This document shows positions 43,061-54,145 of a DNA stretch of 64,000 nt, piece after piece. The stretch spans positions 143,355,677 through 143,419,676 of the forward strand of contig OW386290.2 of the NCBI GenBank assembly GCA_936432065.2, read 5' to 3'. The position numbers and the translations under genes were made by a program. The notes under the pieces are model-generated. The model was not told the DNA's origin. It worked only from the letters and a program-made list of their open reading frames with translations, and ran no database searches. Position 1 is the stretch's first letter. Each line of letters starts with the position of its first letter. The DNA is from Rutpela maculata (Eukaryota > Arthropoda > Insecta > Coleoptera > Cerambycidae).

Positions 43061-44999
43061 TTATCGAGTTGTGAGTCGATGCTCTATCCGGTTAAAAAAA
43101 CATCTCTTAGCAATGCTAGTGGAAGATCATCAATTACCTCCATTAATTTATTATATAAGAAATGTAGCAGTTTAAAGTTTGGAAGAAAAAGATTGTTTCA
43201 CCTATTCTTCACATATTCTCTTTTGTGCAGAACAAAATAGCAAAGATTTCAGTCTGATTTCAGTACCATGGCGAATTTACCCAGGGCATAAGTAATTTCA
43301 GCCCTGGGCCTTCACCTTATATCCCCGCTCCAGCACTTTCCTCATACCTCGATCCGTCTGCGAATCGGACGATATCAGCAAGCCTGAGTATGTCCTCAAG
43401 TGGGTTCCAGTTATTCCTTTTGGGGATGACAACCTCAAAGGGTTCTGGGAAGGAGAAGGAAGGCACTCCTGGCCTCCAGAAGTGAGTGAGTCCCTATCAC
43501 GTGGGATAGCGCCTTTGTGTGCCCTAATTGTTCTCCGGTCTTCTACTGACCACCCCACCTCTGCCTGTAGGCCACTTTCCGAGAATTGGCCTCAATCACC
43601 AAGTGAACGGACACGAGATCCAGAGCTGCTGGGGGGGGGGGGGGGGGGGTCGTGCGTATTGTTCCTGGTACTCCCAAACAGTGTAACGTTATTTTTTTAC
43701 CTAGGTAATGGTATGCGGCAACGCCTTAAAGAATCAATCTATTTTAATCATCGGCGAACCTTAGGTATAGGCAACGCGAAATACAGGGTCTAAAAGAAAC
43801 GCCGTCAGAGGGAGTTCACGTTCCAGAAGGTAAAAAAAAGGTTAAATTATGAATTGTCAAATAACAACTGACACAGGTTACTTGTTTATTATTAAGTATT
43901 TAAAGACCGGAATTGAACGGGAATCTAGAGAATAATTAAGTATCATAACAGGTCATTACTCCAGTGAACTATTATGTAATTTTAAAGAAAAAAGAAGGAA
44001 AACTATAATCTCCCAACAGCTAACCTACAAATGTCTTTGTGATACTTACGAACTTTGAATTAATGTAGTAAGACTACTGGTTTGAGATATTTAACATACT
44101 AAATAAGCAAGTGGGTGAAGGATAAGAATATGTAAAATAATATGTTACTGTGGTTTAACAAAATAGCAGGGAGGCAGAGTGACAAACAGATTACCCAAGT
44201 ATGATGAACTTTGGACATACTTCAAAACTTGGCGCTCTGCAGATAGGAATTTTTATGCTGCTATTGGTAATCCCGGAATCGAGGGAAATTGGAGAGTTTT
44301 TTTGCATTTTTTTTGTGAGGTGAGAGAAAAGAGGCAGCCATTTTTGAAAAGAGGCATTTTTGATGTGACCTCGGGGCCAGACACCACACCACCCATTTAA
44401 TTTAGAGAGCCTAAAGAACATCTAAGGTAAACCATTAAATTTAAATAGTAGTTTTTCAAACATGTTACGTCAGGTGCATGATTTAATTTTTTGTAATAAG
44501 GTAGTGCTCAATTTGCAAGCATAGTACCAAGTTTTGAAGCTAATCATCTTTATATGTTCTTTGGATTGGGCTTCGCCTACCCTCATAAATCACTTGCAGA
44601 ATTTGATGTCACTGTTTGCTCGCTGATATTGAAGAGACGGGAGAGCTGTACCCAAGTTTGGGAACCGTCAGTTTGAACACTAGTCCCAGATGATAAATTC
44701 TTGTGGGGACCTGTAAAGGGAGTTGCTTGATACCCATTTCGTTGCTGGAAGTAGTTTTGAGCTGATGCTGAGCCATATCGACTAACTCGTACATCGTAGG
44801 GGGTAACACAAACTACCGAGAAGTCCTACCACAGTCCTGGAGAAACTGCAGGAGAAGATCGTCGGTTCTTACCTTTCACGATTGAATTTAAATTGTTTTT
44901 AATATGTTCTTGCTAACACGTTACTGAGTAACGAATTTAATTTTTCAAACGTATTTAATGATTACATTTGCTTAAGAGAAACGTAGTCAATTGTAAAAC
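43061..44999. other. GC-richer unclassified repeat-like segment and flank
   Basis: 43270-43660 is clearly GC-richer than its surroundings, with an inverted CCCAGGGC/GCCCTGGG near 43277-43315. The minus frame 43558-43298 reads SDSQTDRGMRKVLERGYKV and could be a retroelement tail, but I cannot name it. A run of 19 G lies at 43631-43649. 44179-44400 and 44590-44880 have moderately balanced composition without recognised domains. Confidence 0.35.
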
Positions 45000-45412
45000 C
45001 ATTTCATTGTCAACTAAACAGCTGTTTGGGGTTTTTTTAATTTCATTTTGTATTCTCCATTTTGTATTGTTAAGGAGTAAAAAGAAAGGAAAAAGAATTG
45101 AGAAGTATTTACTTGGTAGAAAGTAGTAATTGGTATTGACTTTTTAGTACAGGTTAATTTTGCTTATAGCTAGGTTACTCGTGAACGTTGCTCACGTTCA
45201 CCCTTCATTATACTTACGTTACACCCTCGTTTTTTCTGCGTTATTAATCGTGTTACTGTGTACTGTACATTAATTTTAAGATTTTGTCATTGTCGGTTTA
45301 TACAAACTGTTAACATATTTTTTATACATTTCATTAAATTAAGCATATTTGATATATTTTTTTATTCTGTACTCCATTCCCCTCCTGTTGAATAATCAAC
45401 TGGCGCCCCAAG
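45000..45412 (+). mobile_element. Possible LTR end with primer-binding site
   Basis: TTGAATAATCAACTGGCGCC followed by CCAAGCTTACG (from about 45389) resembles the junction of an LTR ending in CA with a TGGCGCC-type primer-binding site, as seen in many LTR retrotransposons. Upstream, 45360-45385 is a T/C-rich tract and 45180-45230 a GC-richer stretch. No gag or pol frame follows, and the start of the LTR is not identified. Speculative. Confidence 0.22.
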
Positions 45413-45589
45413 CTTACGTAATGACAACTACACTTCTTGAGTTACTATTTGATAATAATTTGTTTCATCGAAGGAATCCACGACCCGCTTACGAGCAAAA
45501 GAGCAGCCATGTGGACGGGTAGTCAGAGAGCATATTCTCTTCTGATTATTACGTCACAACAGGCGAATATTGGGAGTTGTGTTAGCTTC

Positions 45590-45900
45590 TGTTGAATGTA
45601 TAACCTGGTTACCACACAACAATGCGTACGTGATCATTGGTCTTACTATCACAGTCTAGTACCACATTGTTACCCTAGGTAACCATCTTTTACCAAATGC
45701 CCTTCTACATACCCAAAGGGTTGTAGTGGCCCTTTGTATTTGTCTCTTTATGTGATTTTGGCAGTCAGCTTAGAGTTCAGGATGAGACCCAGATACTTTA
45801 CCGTACTTCTAGTGAAAATTACCAGTTCTACCTTAGACTCTAAGGCCCTGGTCGTTGCACCATCTTTGTACGATCTGCAAGACCCTTTGCAAGACCTAAC
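45590..45900 (-). pseudogene. LINE reverse transcriptase thumb fragment
   Basis: The minus strand reads ESKVELVIFTRSTVKYLGLI, then LNSKLTAK, a frameshift into RATTTLWVCRRAFGKRW, and then TVIVRPMITYALL. This is the region after motif C in jockey/R1-type RTs (VNP.KTELV.FTR..V.YLG..LD.KL). RT catalytic motifs and the rest of the element are missing. Confidence 0.6.
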
Positions 45901-47339
45901 CGTATGAGTGTACCATCTATCTGGTAAACTTCAATTAATAAATATGAAAAGATGTATTCAACAATAATGGAAAGAGTTAATGGAGTGAGTGCATTCCCCC
46001 CCCCCCAAAAAAAAAAACAATAATGGAAATATAGAGCATATCCTTGAATGGTTAATTCCATCAAAGATAGCCACTATAATTGTACACTCGCATACAGAGT
46101 AAATATATCAACCGTTAGTGTGGATAGTTATAAAACTCCCAGTAATTCAATCTTTACCTGATGTTTTTCGTTGAACTGGTAGGAAATTTATCCTAAAATA
46201 CAAGAAAAGCTACAAAATCGAGATTAACTCATTTTACTTTTACATCTTTGGGACACTAAATTAATTATGTGGTCCACTGTGCGGTGGACAAAAATGTAAT
46301 ATCTTTGAAACTGCCACTGACTGATGAATCCTAATTTGACGAGCTGTGGTAACCAAATTTAAAGAACAATCAGCACTGCGGGGACATAAACTTTGCAACT
46401 TACTTCAAAGTAATAATATTCCCCATAATCCCGACAATAAATCAGAACTTGGTAAACACATTCTTCTCACAATAAATCAGACGAGCGCAGTTGTAATGTA
46501 ATTTGTCAACCTTTTCTATCCGGAAATTGAGGATGTAAGGCGCTCGTCGCGACAGCGAACAAGAAAGGAAAAAAACTAAAATAATATACGATTTGCAATG
46601 CCTGTGGGTGTAATAGAAGTTCTTTCTGTTTTTTACATAGCATGACTTCGTGCTTTATTATCAGACGTTTGATAAATTTTGTTTCCAATATATATCGAGA
46701 TTGCCGTCTTGTCTCGCATAAATAACAGGGAGAACTACTGTGAGCGGTTCAAAGGTACACGGTGCGTAATGTGTCTGTACCAAGAACAATAAACATATTG
46801 GCAAAGAATATACTATGCTGGAATGCGAGTTATATTTTTTAAATGACCCCAATTGCTGTTGCAAAACAGTGGGAGTTATAAAGCTCGTTCATCACATGAC
46901 ACGCATTATATCAGTTTTTAAATATTTTCCCATTTTTTCTTTCCATGCATTTTACTAAACTACCATCCATATACAGGCTGTCCATTTTATCAGGGTCATC
47001 GAAGATATCTCGCTTAATATCAATCGAACAGAAATATTTCTACAAAAATTGTGCTAATTTTTATAAGCTGCAAAATGGTGTAAAAAAATTTGAAATCTAT
47101 AGCCTACTTTAAGAAACCATGGAACTAATACAACTAAAAGATAATGAATAATTTATAGTAACTTAAAACCAATAGTAAGATAAAAGGAAACCAAAGAATA
47201 TACCACTTATATTAAATTTTAAATTCTGGGCTTGTTTCCCATCCCATTTGTCACAGAATCAGTCACCCAAAATTCTGCTACCAAATCCAAAACATAACCA
47301 GCCAATCGAAAATGTATCTATATTATCCTTAACCAATAT
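45901..47339. other. No gene seen
   Basis: It contains a C run followed by an A run at 45996-46018, a small hairpin GTCCACTGTGCGGTGGAC at 46272-46289, and TACAGGCTGTCC near 46974, which has the flavour of a transposon end. No recognised frame. Confidence 0.4.
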
Positions 47340-47618
47340 AAGGGGCTTTTAGGTTTGTCTCCTTTCCGTTTCAAAAAAGGAACGACACTTCGAATAAGAT
47401 CAAATATAATCCAGTTGCACTTCTCGTTATAATACACAGGTTAAACTGTTTCATAGTAATAGTGTGCAGAGTAATCGTGCGCACAAAAAAGTTACAGACA
47501 GAATGACAGACCGACAGAAATTTTTTCTCAAGCTTAAAATCTCAGTTTCATGATATTCTAGTTAAACAAGAAAAAATCAATTTTATTTATCGTTACTATA
47601 ATTTAACGATGTGGAAGT
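47340..47618 (+). mobile_element. H1 repeat, highly decayed copy
   Basis: Recognisable blocks are GAATAAGATCAAATATAATC, GAGTAATCGTGCGCACAAAA, CAGACCGACAGAAATTTTTT and the terminal CGATGTGGAAGT (47607-47618), where the hairpin's other strand is lost. It is much more diverged than the 37219 copy, showing the family has been accumulating for a long time. Confidence 0.65.
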
Positions 47619-47989
47619 AATTGTTTACAGTTGGTAGTAGTTACTATCACGTATGGGTTTTTCACCTGCTACAATTACGTCGCTTCTTTGCTTTTGGAGG
47701 AAATAGTTTCTTATGAGACTAGGACCTGAGGTCATCATTAATGAATTACGAGGACAAACTCTGGATAAAGTAGGCTAGAATTGACTGGTATTTAGACATA
47801 GTCGGTTATTATATATAGTTATGAACATGTAAAAATTAGGACTAAATGAAACATACACACGTTAAATATTGTTTACAAAGAAGTTGTAAAATATTTTGCA
47901 AGGATTACCTCTTGGTACAGTAACTAGAGGTTTTAACTTCGGAATAATGTCATATGAAACGGATTTTGTTCATTTTTGGCAACTTAGTA

Positions 47990-48500
47990 GTAAATGTATC
48001 AATGAAAAGTTTCTATATTATGCGGCAACTAAAAAAAAAAAAAAACGCTGGAGCTGAAAGAGAATCAAATTTTAAGAAGAAAAGATTCTATGCAACTTTG
48101 CATATAAATTGCTAGTCTTTAAGTTATAACGCCTAAAAAATTGAGATTTTAGCTTGAAGAAAAGGTATTTCAAATAGGTTTTCGTCAAATAACTCGAAAG
48201 GTATTACATTGAGCGAGAACATGCTAGAGGCAAATAAGAAAGCTACTAAATTGAGGATGAATTTCGTTTTTCTCTAATTTCTGTAGAGTTAACGGTTTCG
48301 GAGATCTGGAAGTCTAAAGGTGGCGTCTGAACATTTATAAGACGAAGTATTTAGTTTGAAAGTTAAATATCTCAGAAACTATGGCACTTACGTCAAAAAC
48401 AAAACAACCAAAATGAAAGACTATTAATTAGGCTTTCAAATGATTTTCATAAAACACATAGAAGTTATGGCAGAAAGAATGTATTTTTTTTTATTGGTAC
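47990..48500 (+). repeat. Diverged direct repeat B, copy 1
   Basis: Shares GACGAAGTATTTAGTTTGAA, TCAAAAACAAAACAA.., AAAGACTATTAAT and AGGCTTTCAAATGATTTT with 49420-49560 (GATGAAGTATTTAGTTTAAA etc.). Divergence is high. The two are about 1.1 kb apart, around the palindrome at 48957. Confidence 0.5.
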
Positions 48501-48571
48501 CCTATTTTGCTTATTTAAAGTACGCCTCAGAGTGTTTAAATCCAAGTTTTAAAAACACGCGTGTTTTAAAG

Positions 48572-48692
48572 TTACCAAACGTAAGCAAGTACAACTCGTT
48601 CATCTGTATCTGTTACCTTTTGCTCTTCCATCCATTTGATGAACTTGTATTCTTTTTTATAAGCGTCTTCCGATTTTTGCGGTATTAACCGC
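48572..48692 (-). pseudogene. Possible tyrosine-recombinase (Crypton-like) N-terminal fragment
   Basis: The minus strand reads RLIPQKSEDAYKKEYKFIKW then MEEQKVTDTDERVVLAYV. A pattern of the form P.KS...Y...Y..F..W...K.V...DE.VLLAYF occurs at the start of the SAM-like core-binding region of insect tyrosine-recombinase-like proteins. The similarity stops exactly where a palindrome AAAACACGCGTGTTTT (48553-48568) begins. Only about 38 residues support this; no catalytic domain is present. Confidence 0.4.
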
Positions 48693-48956
48693 TATTCTGC
48701 TTTTCTATTTAAGTAATCAATGTTAGAACTCATTTTAAAGCAATATACAATCAGTGACAACTGTAGTGACAATAATTAATCCTATGCGACAGATTGCAAA
48801 TTAATTTTTGTTTTCTCATTTTCATGACACTGACAGGTATCCTGATGTCACATCACGAATTCAACCATTTTACATTCTTAATTCTTATTTCCATTTTTTG
48901 TAGTAATAATACCAGTATTTATGATTTCAAAGTGTACCAATAAAAAAAAATAGCGT

Positions 48957-49075
48957 AAAGTATTCGTGGATAACTGGTCTTTAAAACACTTGCTCTATTT
49001 CGAGCACTCCGGCTGCGCCGTCGTGCTCGAAAAATCGCGCGTGTTTTAAAGACCTTAATATCCACTTATACTTTA
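48957..49075. repeat. GC-centred palindrome
   Basis: Arms of about 50 bp contain GGTCTTTAAAACAC and its complement; the inner stem TTTCGAGCAC / GTGCTCGAAA surrounds TCCGGCTGCGCCGTC. A miniature with the same CTTTAAAACACGCG-type ends lies at 48551-48571. Confidence 0.82.
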
Positions 49076-49189
49076 ATATACTATTTTTACATTTTTTTAA
49101 TAAAAACCTCGCCATTTTGTTAATGTAGGTAGTCAGTAATTAAAAAAATATATTCTCATATATTGTTTTTCGTTAATATGTACAGTATG

Positions 49190-49640
49190 GTCTCAACGCT
49201 CAAATTTTTTTGTCTGCTTACAGCTTGCTTTAGAAAAAAAAATTGCATTTTAAACTGTAAAGGGATTTTACAAGAAATGTAACATTTTTGTTTTTCTGCA
49301 AATATCTCCATAAATATTAGTTTTAGAGAAGGGTGGATATCAAAAATGAAGCTTATAAACTGAAAATGAATTTGTGTTTTTTTTAATATTTGTGTAGGGT
49401 TGATAGTTTCGTTAATTTTATAGATGGCATTCGACCGTTTTTAGGATGAAGTATTTAGTTTAAAATGTTGAATATTTTAGAATCTGTAACACTTCCATCA
49501 ACAATTCTAAGGAACAAAATAAAAGACAATTAATCAATCTCTAAAACGATTTTTTGTTTATTTCTACATCACAAAAAAATAAAGATATTACGACATATGA
49601 AATATGCGTTTTCACATTTTTTCTAACAAAATGACGCCAT
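49190..49640 (+). repeat. Diverged direct repeat B, copy 2
   Basis: See 47990-48500. The following 49641-51616 is AT-rich with GCCATTTTG words and an ATTT microsatellite (50583-50610), and no recognised gene. Confidence 0.5.
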
Positions 49641-51616
49641 TTTGTTATTGTAATTGCTTAATAATTATTATTTTTTGAAAAATGCTGTTTTTCATTAATA
49701 TATAGCATGACCTAGATGCTCATTTTTTTTCTCAATTTAAATACATGTTTTGGAAAAAATCCCATCCGCCATATTAGAACCGCCATTTTGAATTTTTTAA
49801 TTTTGATTTCAGATTCGTAATCAATGATCTCAAGAACATACCTATCCTACGTTTCAAAAATAAATTAGTAGTAATACTTTTTCAAATATTGAATATTTAA
49901 ATTCAGGGGTGGTAAGAGCAAGTAACTGAAATCGATACCTTTTACTACAATAATAAAGAAAAATTATTATTACATATGAAATTATTCCGAAATTTTACAT
50001 ATTTTTTACCTCTAGGTACTGTTCTATCTAGCCCTTATATTATTATAGTAAATACATAATACACATATTAAACGATCCCTTACTCCTGTATATATAAAAA
50101 CATATAAACCTTTCACTCTTCATCCATCATATTATACGCATATGGCTCCATTCTAAGTAAAACGGAGATCCTCAGCCCGTATCGCTAAACTAAACTTGGA
50201 TTATTACGAAACTGGAACTCGTAACTAGTTTCGTTTTAAAGGAAAACTTTTTTCATTTCGTTTTGCTGGCAGGACATCCTTTTAGCGTTTTAGTGCAGTC
50301 TGATGTCAATATATTCCTCAAAGACTGTGCTCGATGTGATTCCGTATCATAAATCAGGTCGTATTTGATAATGCTCTTCCATTTAATAGAGTCTTTTATA
50401 TTTCAAGAGCAACATTTAAAGTAGGTACCTACGAGGTTTAAGACTTTTATATTTACTTTTAATTCTGTGGACAAACCACTAAGTGATTTGATTCCTTAAC
50501 TAAGTATTATGTCGAGAGAAACATGTACAGGATGCTACTTTATTTCACTCACTTCAGGGAGTGTATTTTTTAGAATTACCTATATTTAATTATTTATTTA
50601 TTTATTTAATATAATCATGTTACTACAGAAAAAAATGTTTACACTCGTCAGACAAATACAATAGTTGAAATAAAATAAAACATAAAAATATGAAAACAGT
50701 AAATTTTGATTAAATTTGAAAATATTACTCTAACAGATAATTATTAATTAAAAGAAAAAAGGACATCCAAGACCTTTGTTATAGTAAAGGATACCGACCG
50801 CTTTTGTTTAGTGTACCGCCGGCGTTAGGTTAGGTTGAGCAGTACACAGGACCGGACTTAAAATGTATTTTCAGTTTCAGACAATGAATTAAAAGATTTG
50901 AATTGTCGTTCAATTATAAAGTTAACTAAACAATTCTTAGGCGTGTAAAAAATGCCGGCGTCTTTGATCTTTACAGCACCGCCAAGAACGCAGACATTTT
51001 TTACATGCTTAAGAATTATGTAGTGAACTATAATAATAACAAATAGAGAGTAATTACATAAAGTACGTTCCACGTTTTTATGCCCATCTTAGCCAAAAAC
51101 AAAAACTGGTGTTCTTTTAAGGACATAATTTTTTTAACAGTGAATAATACGATATCTGACATCAGAACTGTAAAATAAGTATGTTTACCAAAATGTATAC
51201 AAACTTCAACGATATCAGTTTTTCTTATTGCCCAGCAAAGACTAACGAGAAGCTATAAGCATAGCTCTTGCCAGGATAGCATAGTGACAGGATTGGTAAA
51301 TAGGGAGTAGGAGGTTAAAAAAAATAAACAAATAAACCAGCATTTTTCAGTTAAAAATAACTAATTATTCTACAAAATAACAACGTAATAAACTTTCTTT
51401 TTAAAATAACATAATACAGTTTCAAAGTAAAAATAAAATAAATAAATAAATACAGCTAAACTCAACAACACAATATAAAAAAAATTAAATTAATAAGAAA
51501 ATTAATAGCATTTTCCTACAGTAAAATAAATAAAATAAAAACATTTCTTAAAATGTTGCAAATAAAACATGTTTTAAACTTACCAGAAATAATAACACTT
51601 TTCTAAAATAAAAAAA

Positions 51617-51953
51617 CCGCTGCCCAAGGAATCACTACTTCCACATGCAGATTTTCTATCCAAATCTCTCATAATGAAAAAAAATTGTGTGGAAATAATT
51701 GTTTATAGAACTTTAATAATATTATATTTGAAATCGTCTACCCCAAAAACCCATAAAACGATATCCCACACGGTAATGGGGCGGGGGTGGTGATAGGGGG
51801 GTGGTAGTGGGAGTGGATGAAGTAAAAAAACATATTGAAGCTTTTGGTTCTTGTACACACACTAATTTTTTTTTTCATTCCCTTTAATAATGGGGTAGGG
51901 GTGATAATGGAGGTGGCTAATGCCAAAAATTTTTTTGAAACCTTAGCTTCTTT
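51617..51953 (+). mobile_element. H1 repeat, left half (plus)
   Basis: Starts CCGCTGCCCAAGGAATCACT, keeps CCACATGCAGATTTTCTATC and the GGGGTGGTGATAGGGGGGTGG block, and stops at about 51953 in CTTAGCTTCT. It is directly followed by the inverse half at 51954. Confidence 0.8.
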
Positions 51954-52283
51954 GCTCTGGAACCGTTTAAGATATTGTCTTTAAATTTGGTACACGTATG
52001 TACTTTGACAGAATCTGGAACTGATTATATTTTCATCTTATTCCGTCGAAGGGTTTGGGGGTAAATTGGGGTAAACATGGAGTAAATAGGTAAATCAAGC
52101 AGGTAAGAGTCCATAAAATTGGTATTTAGTACATACAAGAGAAGCTAAGGTCTCAAAAGAATGTTGGCATTAGCCACCCCCATCACCGCCCCCACCCCAT
52201 TATTAAAGGGGATGAAAAAAAATGTGATTTAGTGTGTGTACAAGAACCAGAAACCTCAAAATATTTTTTTACTTCATCCAGTT
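51954..52283 (-). mobile_element. H1 repeat, half copy (minus)
   Basis: Begins mid-element at CTCTGGAACCGTTTAAGATA and runs through TTATTCCGTCGAAGGGTTTG, the GGTAAATCAAGCAGGTAAGA block and the CCACC block to TACTTCATCCA. Both the hairpin end and the GCTGCCC end are missing. Confidence 0.8.
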
Positions 52284-52415
52284 ACTTATTTTTGTAAACT
52301 AGTTTTACTGTTAAACAAAATAAACTATTTTAAACTATTTTAAATTCATTATTCTATTTTTGTGTTAGAGCGAGTTAAACGAAAAAATAATTATTTCAAT
52401 CGACAATAGAGCACA

Positions 52416-54015
52416 TGGGCGGGTATGTGTCAAATTTCATGCTTAAAAACACCCCTCTCCCTCTTCACCCGTTCTTTTTGAAAACCGTCTCCTTATTTCC
52501 TCAGAAGAGCCCGTCGCTGGAATATCACATTTCTGACTTACGCGACTTCAGAGATACGGATACTCTTTAAACCATCTACCACCTCCGTTTTCACTTTTTC
52601 AAAAAGTAAAAATCTTACTCGTGTCTACTAGATTCCCATAATAGTTATTTTTATACCAAGGCCGCGAAATTCCTTTTTACGTACCGAGAGAAAAATTATC
52701 GCCGAGGCCGCTTGCGGCCGAGGCAAGATAATCTCGAGGGAGCTAAAAAATTTCTCGGCCATAGTATAAAGACTATTTTTTGTGCAACCGTAAATTATAG
52801 TTAGTATAGATGGTGAAAATGACACCACCGTTTATGCTATATTTTGCTAAATAAACGCGGTGGCCTTAACATCAGAGCGTTTCTATGGAAACGGTATATT
52901 TTGAATATATACTTGACAATTCTCGATTAATCGTAAAAATGTCTGAGAGTGATAATGAGATTTCAATTTCTTGTTAAAAAGTATTATAAATTCGGCGCTT
53001 GCTGATGTAATACCAGAAAAATCCAAACTGATATACGAAATATGTTACAGCGAGTTAAAATATAACAATTTGTGCTTGTCATATTTTAGAAATGTCAATT
53101 TTGAAGTGAATTAAACGTCAATTATTATGAAAATGACTTTTAGTTTCTCGGCCGTTACTAAGGGTAACGGCCGTGAAATTGAATTTCACGGACTGTTTTG
53201 AGAACGTGAAATACTCATTTCACGTACGGCTGCACAAAAAGAGTATTTCTGAAAAATTTCATGCCTCTAGGTCGAACCGTTTCTGAAAAACTTAAAAACC
53301 TTTTCCTCCCCGTTCATCCATTCGGGGGTCTCTTTTTGAAAACCGTGAATACGTGTCTCCTTATTTCCTCTGAAGAGCTCGTCGCTGGAACGTCACGTTT
53401 CTGACTAACGCGATTTCAGAGATACGGGTACCCTTTAGTCCATCTACCATCCCCGTTTTCACCCCTTCAAAAAGTGAAACTCTAAATTTCGTCTTACTCG
53501 TGTCTAATAGATTCTAATAAAGAGTATTTCTGCCAAATTTCACGCTTCTAGGTCTAACCGTTTCCGAAAAGCTTAAAACCTCCCCCTCCCCTTTCATCCT
53601 CTCCGGGGTCTCTTTTTGAAAACCGTCGAATACGTATCTTCTTATTTCCCCAGAAGAGCCCATTGCTCGAATAATCACGTTTCTGACTTACGCAATTTCA
53701 GAGATACGGGTGTTATTTAAACCATCTATCACCCCCGTTTTCACCCTTCAAAAAGTGAAAATCGAAATTTCACCTTATACGTATCCAATAGATTTCAACA
53801 AAAAATATTTCTGCCAAATTTCACGCATCTAGATCTAACCGTTTCCGAAAAAGCCCAAAATTTCAACCCTCTTTTTCACCCTCTTAAGGGTCGAATTTCG
53901 AAAAATCCCTTGTTAGTGGTTGCCTACGTCATTCAAGAAACCTCTATGCAAAATTTGAAGTTTCTAAGCCCAACGGTTTGAGCTGTGCGTTGATAGATCA
54001 GTCAGTCAGTCAGGG
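52416..54015 (-). repeat. ~282-bp tandem repeat, 3.5 units, with an insertion
   Basis: Unit landmarks recur at 52430, 53237, 53519 and 53801: AAATTTCACGC..CTAGGTCTAACCGTTTC, TCTCTTTTTGAAAACCGT, AGAAGAGCCCGTCGCTGGAA and CAGAGATACGG. The first unit is split by about 600 bp (52637-53236). The array ends with AACGGTTTGAGCTGTGCG and a CAGT microsatellite (53999-54015). Read on the minus strand this is a microsatellite followed by ACGGATT/GAAATTTGGCA-style text, as in H1 and H2. No coding frame. Confidence 0.8.
52637..53236. mobile_element. Palindrome-bearing insertion in the tandem repeat
   Basis: The unit junction at 53513-53530 (GATTCTAATAAAGAGTATTT) gives the uninterrupted sequence; at 52630 the same text is broken after TCCCATA and resumes at about 53237. 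The insert begins with a palindrome (52640-52783) centred on GAGGCCGCTTGCGGCCGAGG and ends with a second one near 53148-53225 (CGGCCGTTACTAAGGGTAAC). Its right end is near GCTGCACAAAAA. No frame recognised. Confidence 0.6.
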
Positions 54016-54145
54016 TATTATTTTATAGATAAAAATAGAAGAAGAAGGTTAGGAACCTCTAACAGAAATGAAATTAAGAATTTAAACACCAGCTAATAGA
54101 TGTCACTTACTATACTAATATTCGATTTAATTTATCGATCACAAA

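Noticed and set aside
43298..43793. Overlapping frames in the GC-rich segment around the 19-G run
   Set aside because: The plus frame reads through poly-G as poly-Gly; the minus frame may be a retroelement tail but could not be identified.
44179..44421. Overlapping plus and minus frames of 73-76 residues
   Set aside because: Neither strand shows a known family; overlapping frames arise from lower stop density here.
50828..50842. TTAGGTTAGG, resembling the insect telomere repeat
   Set aside because: Only two units, next to unrelated sequence; no array.
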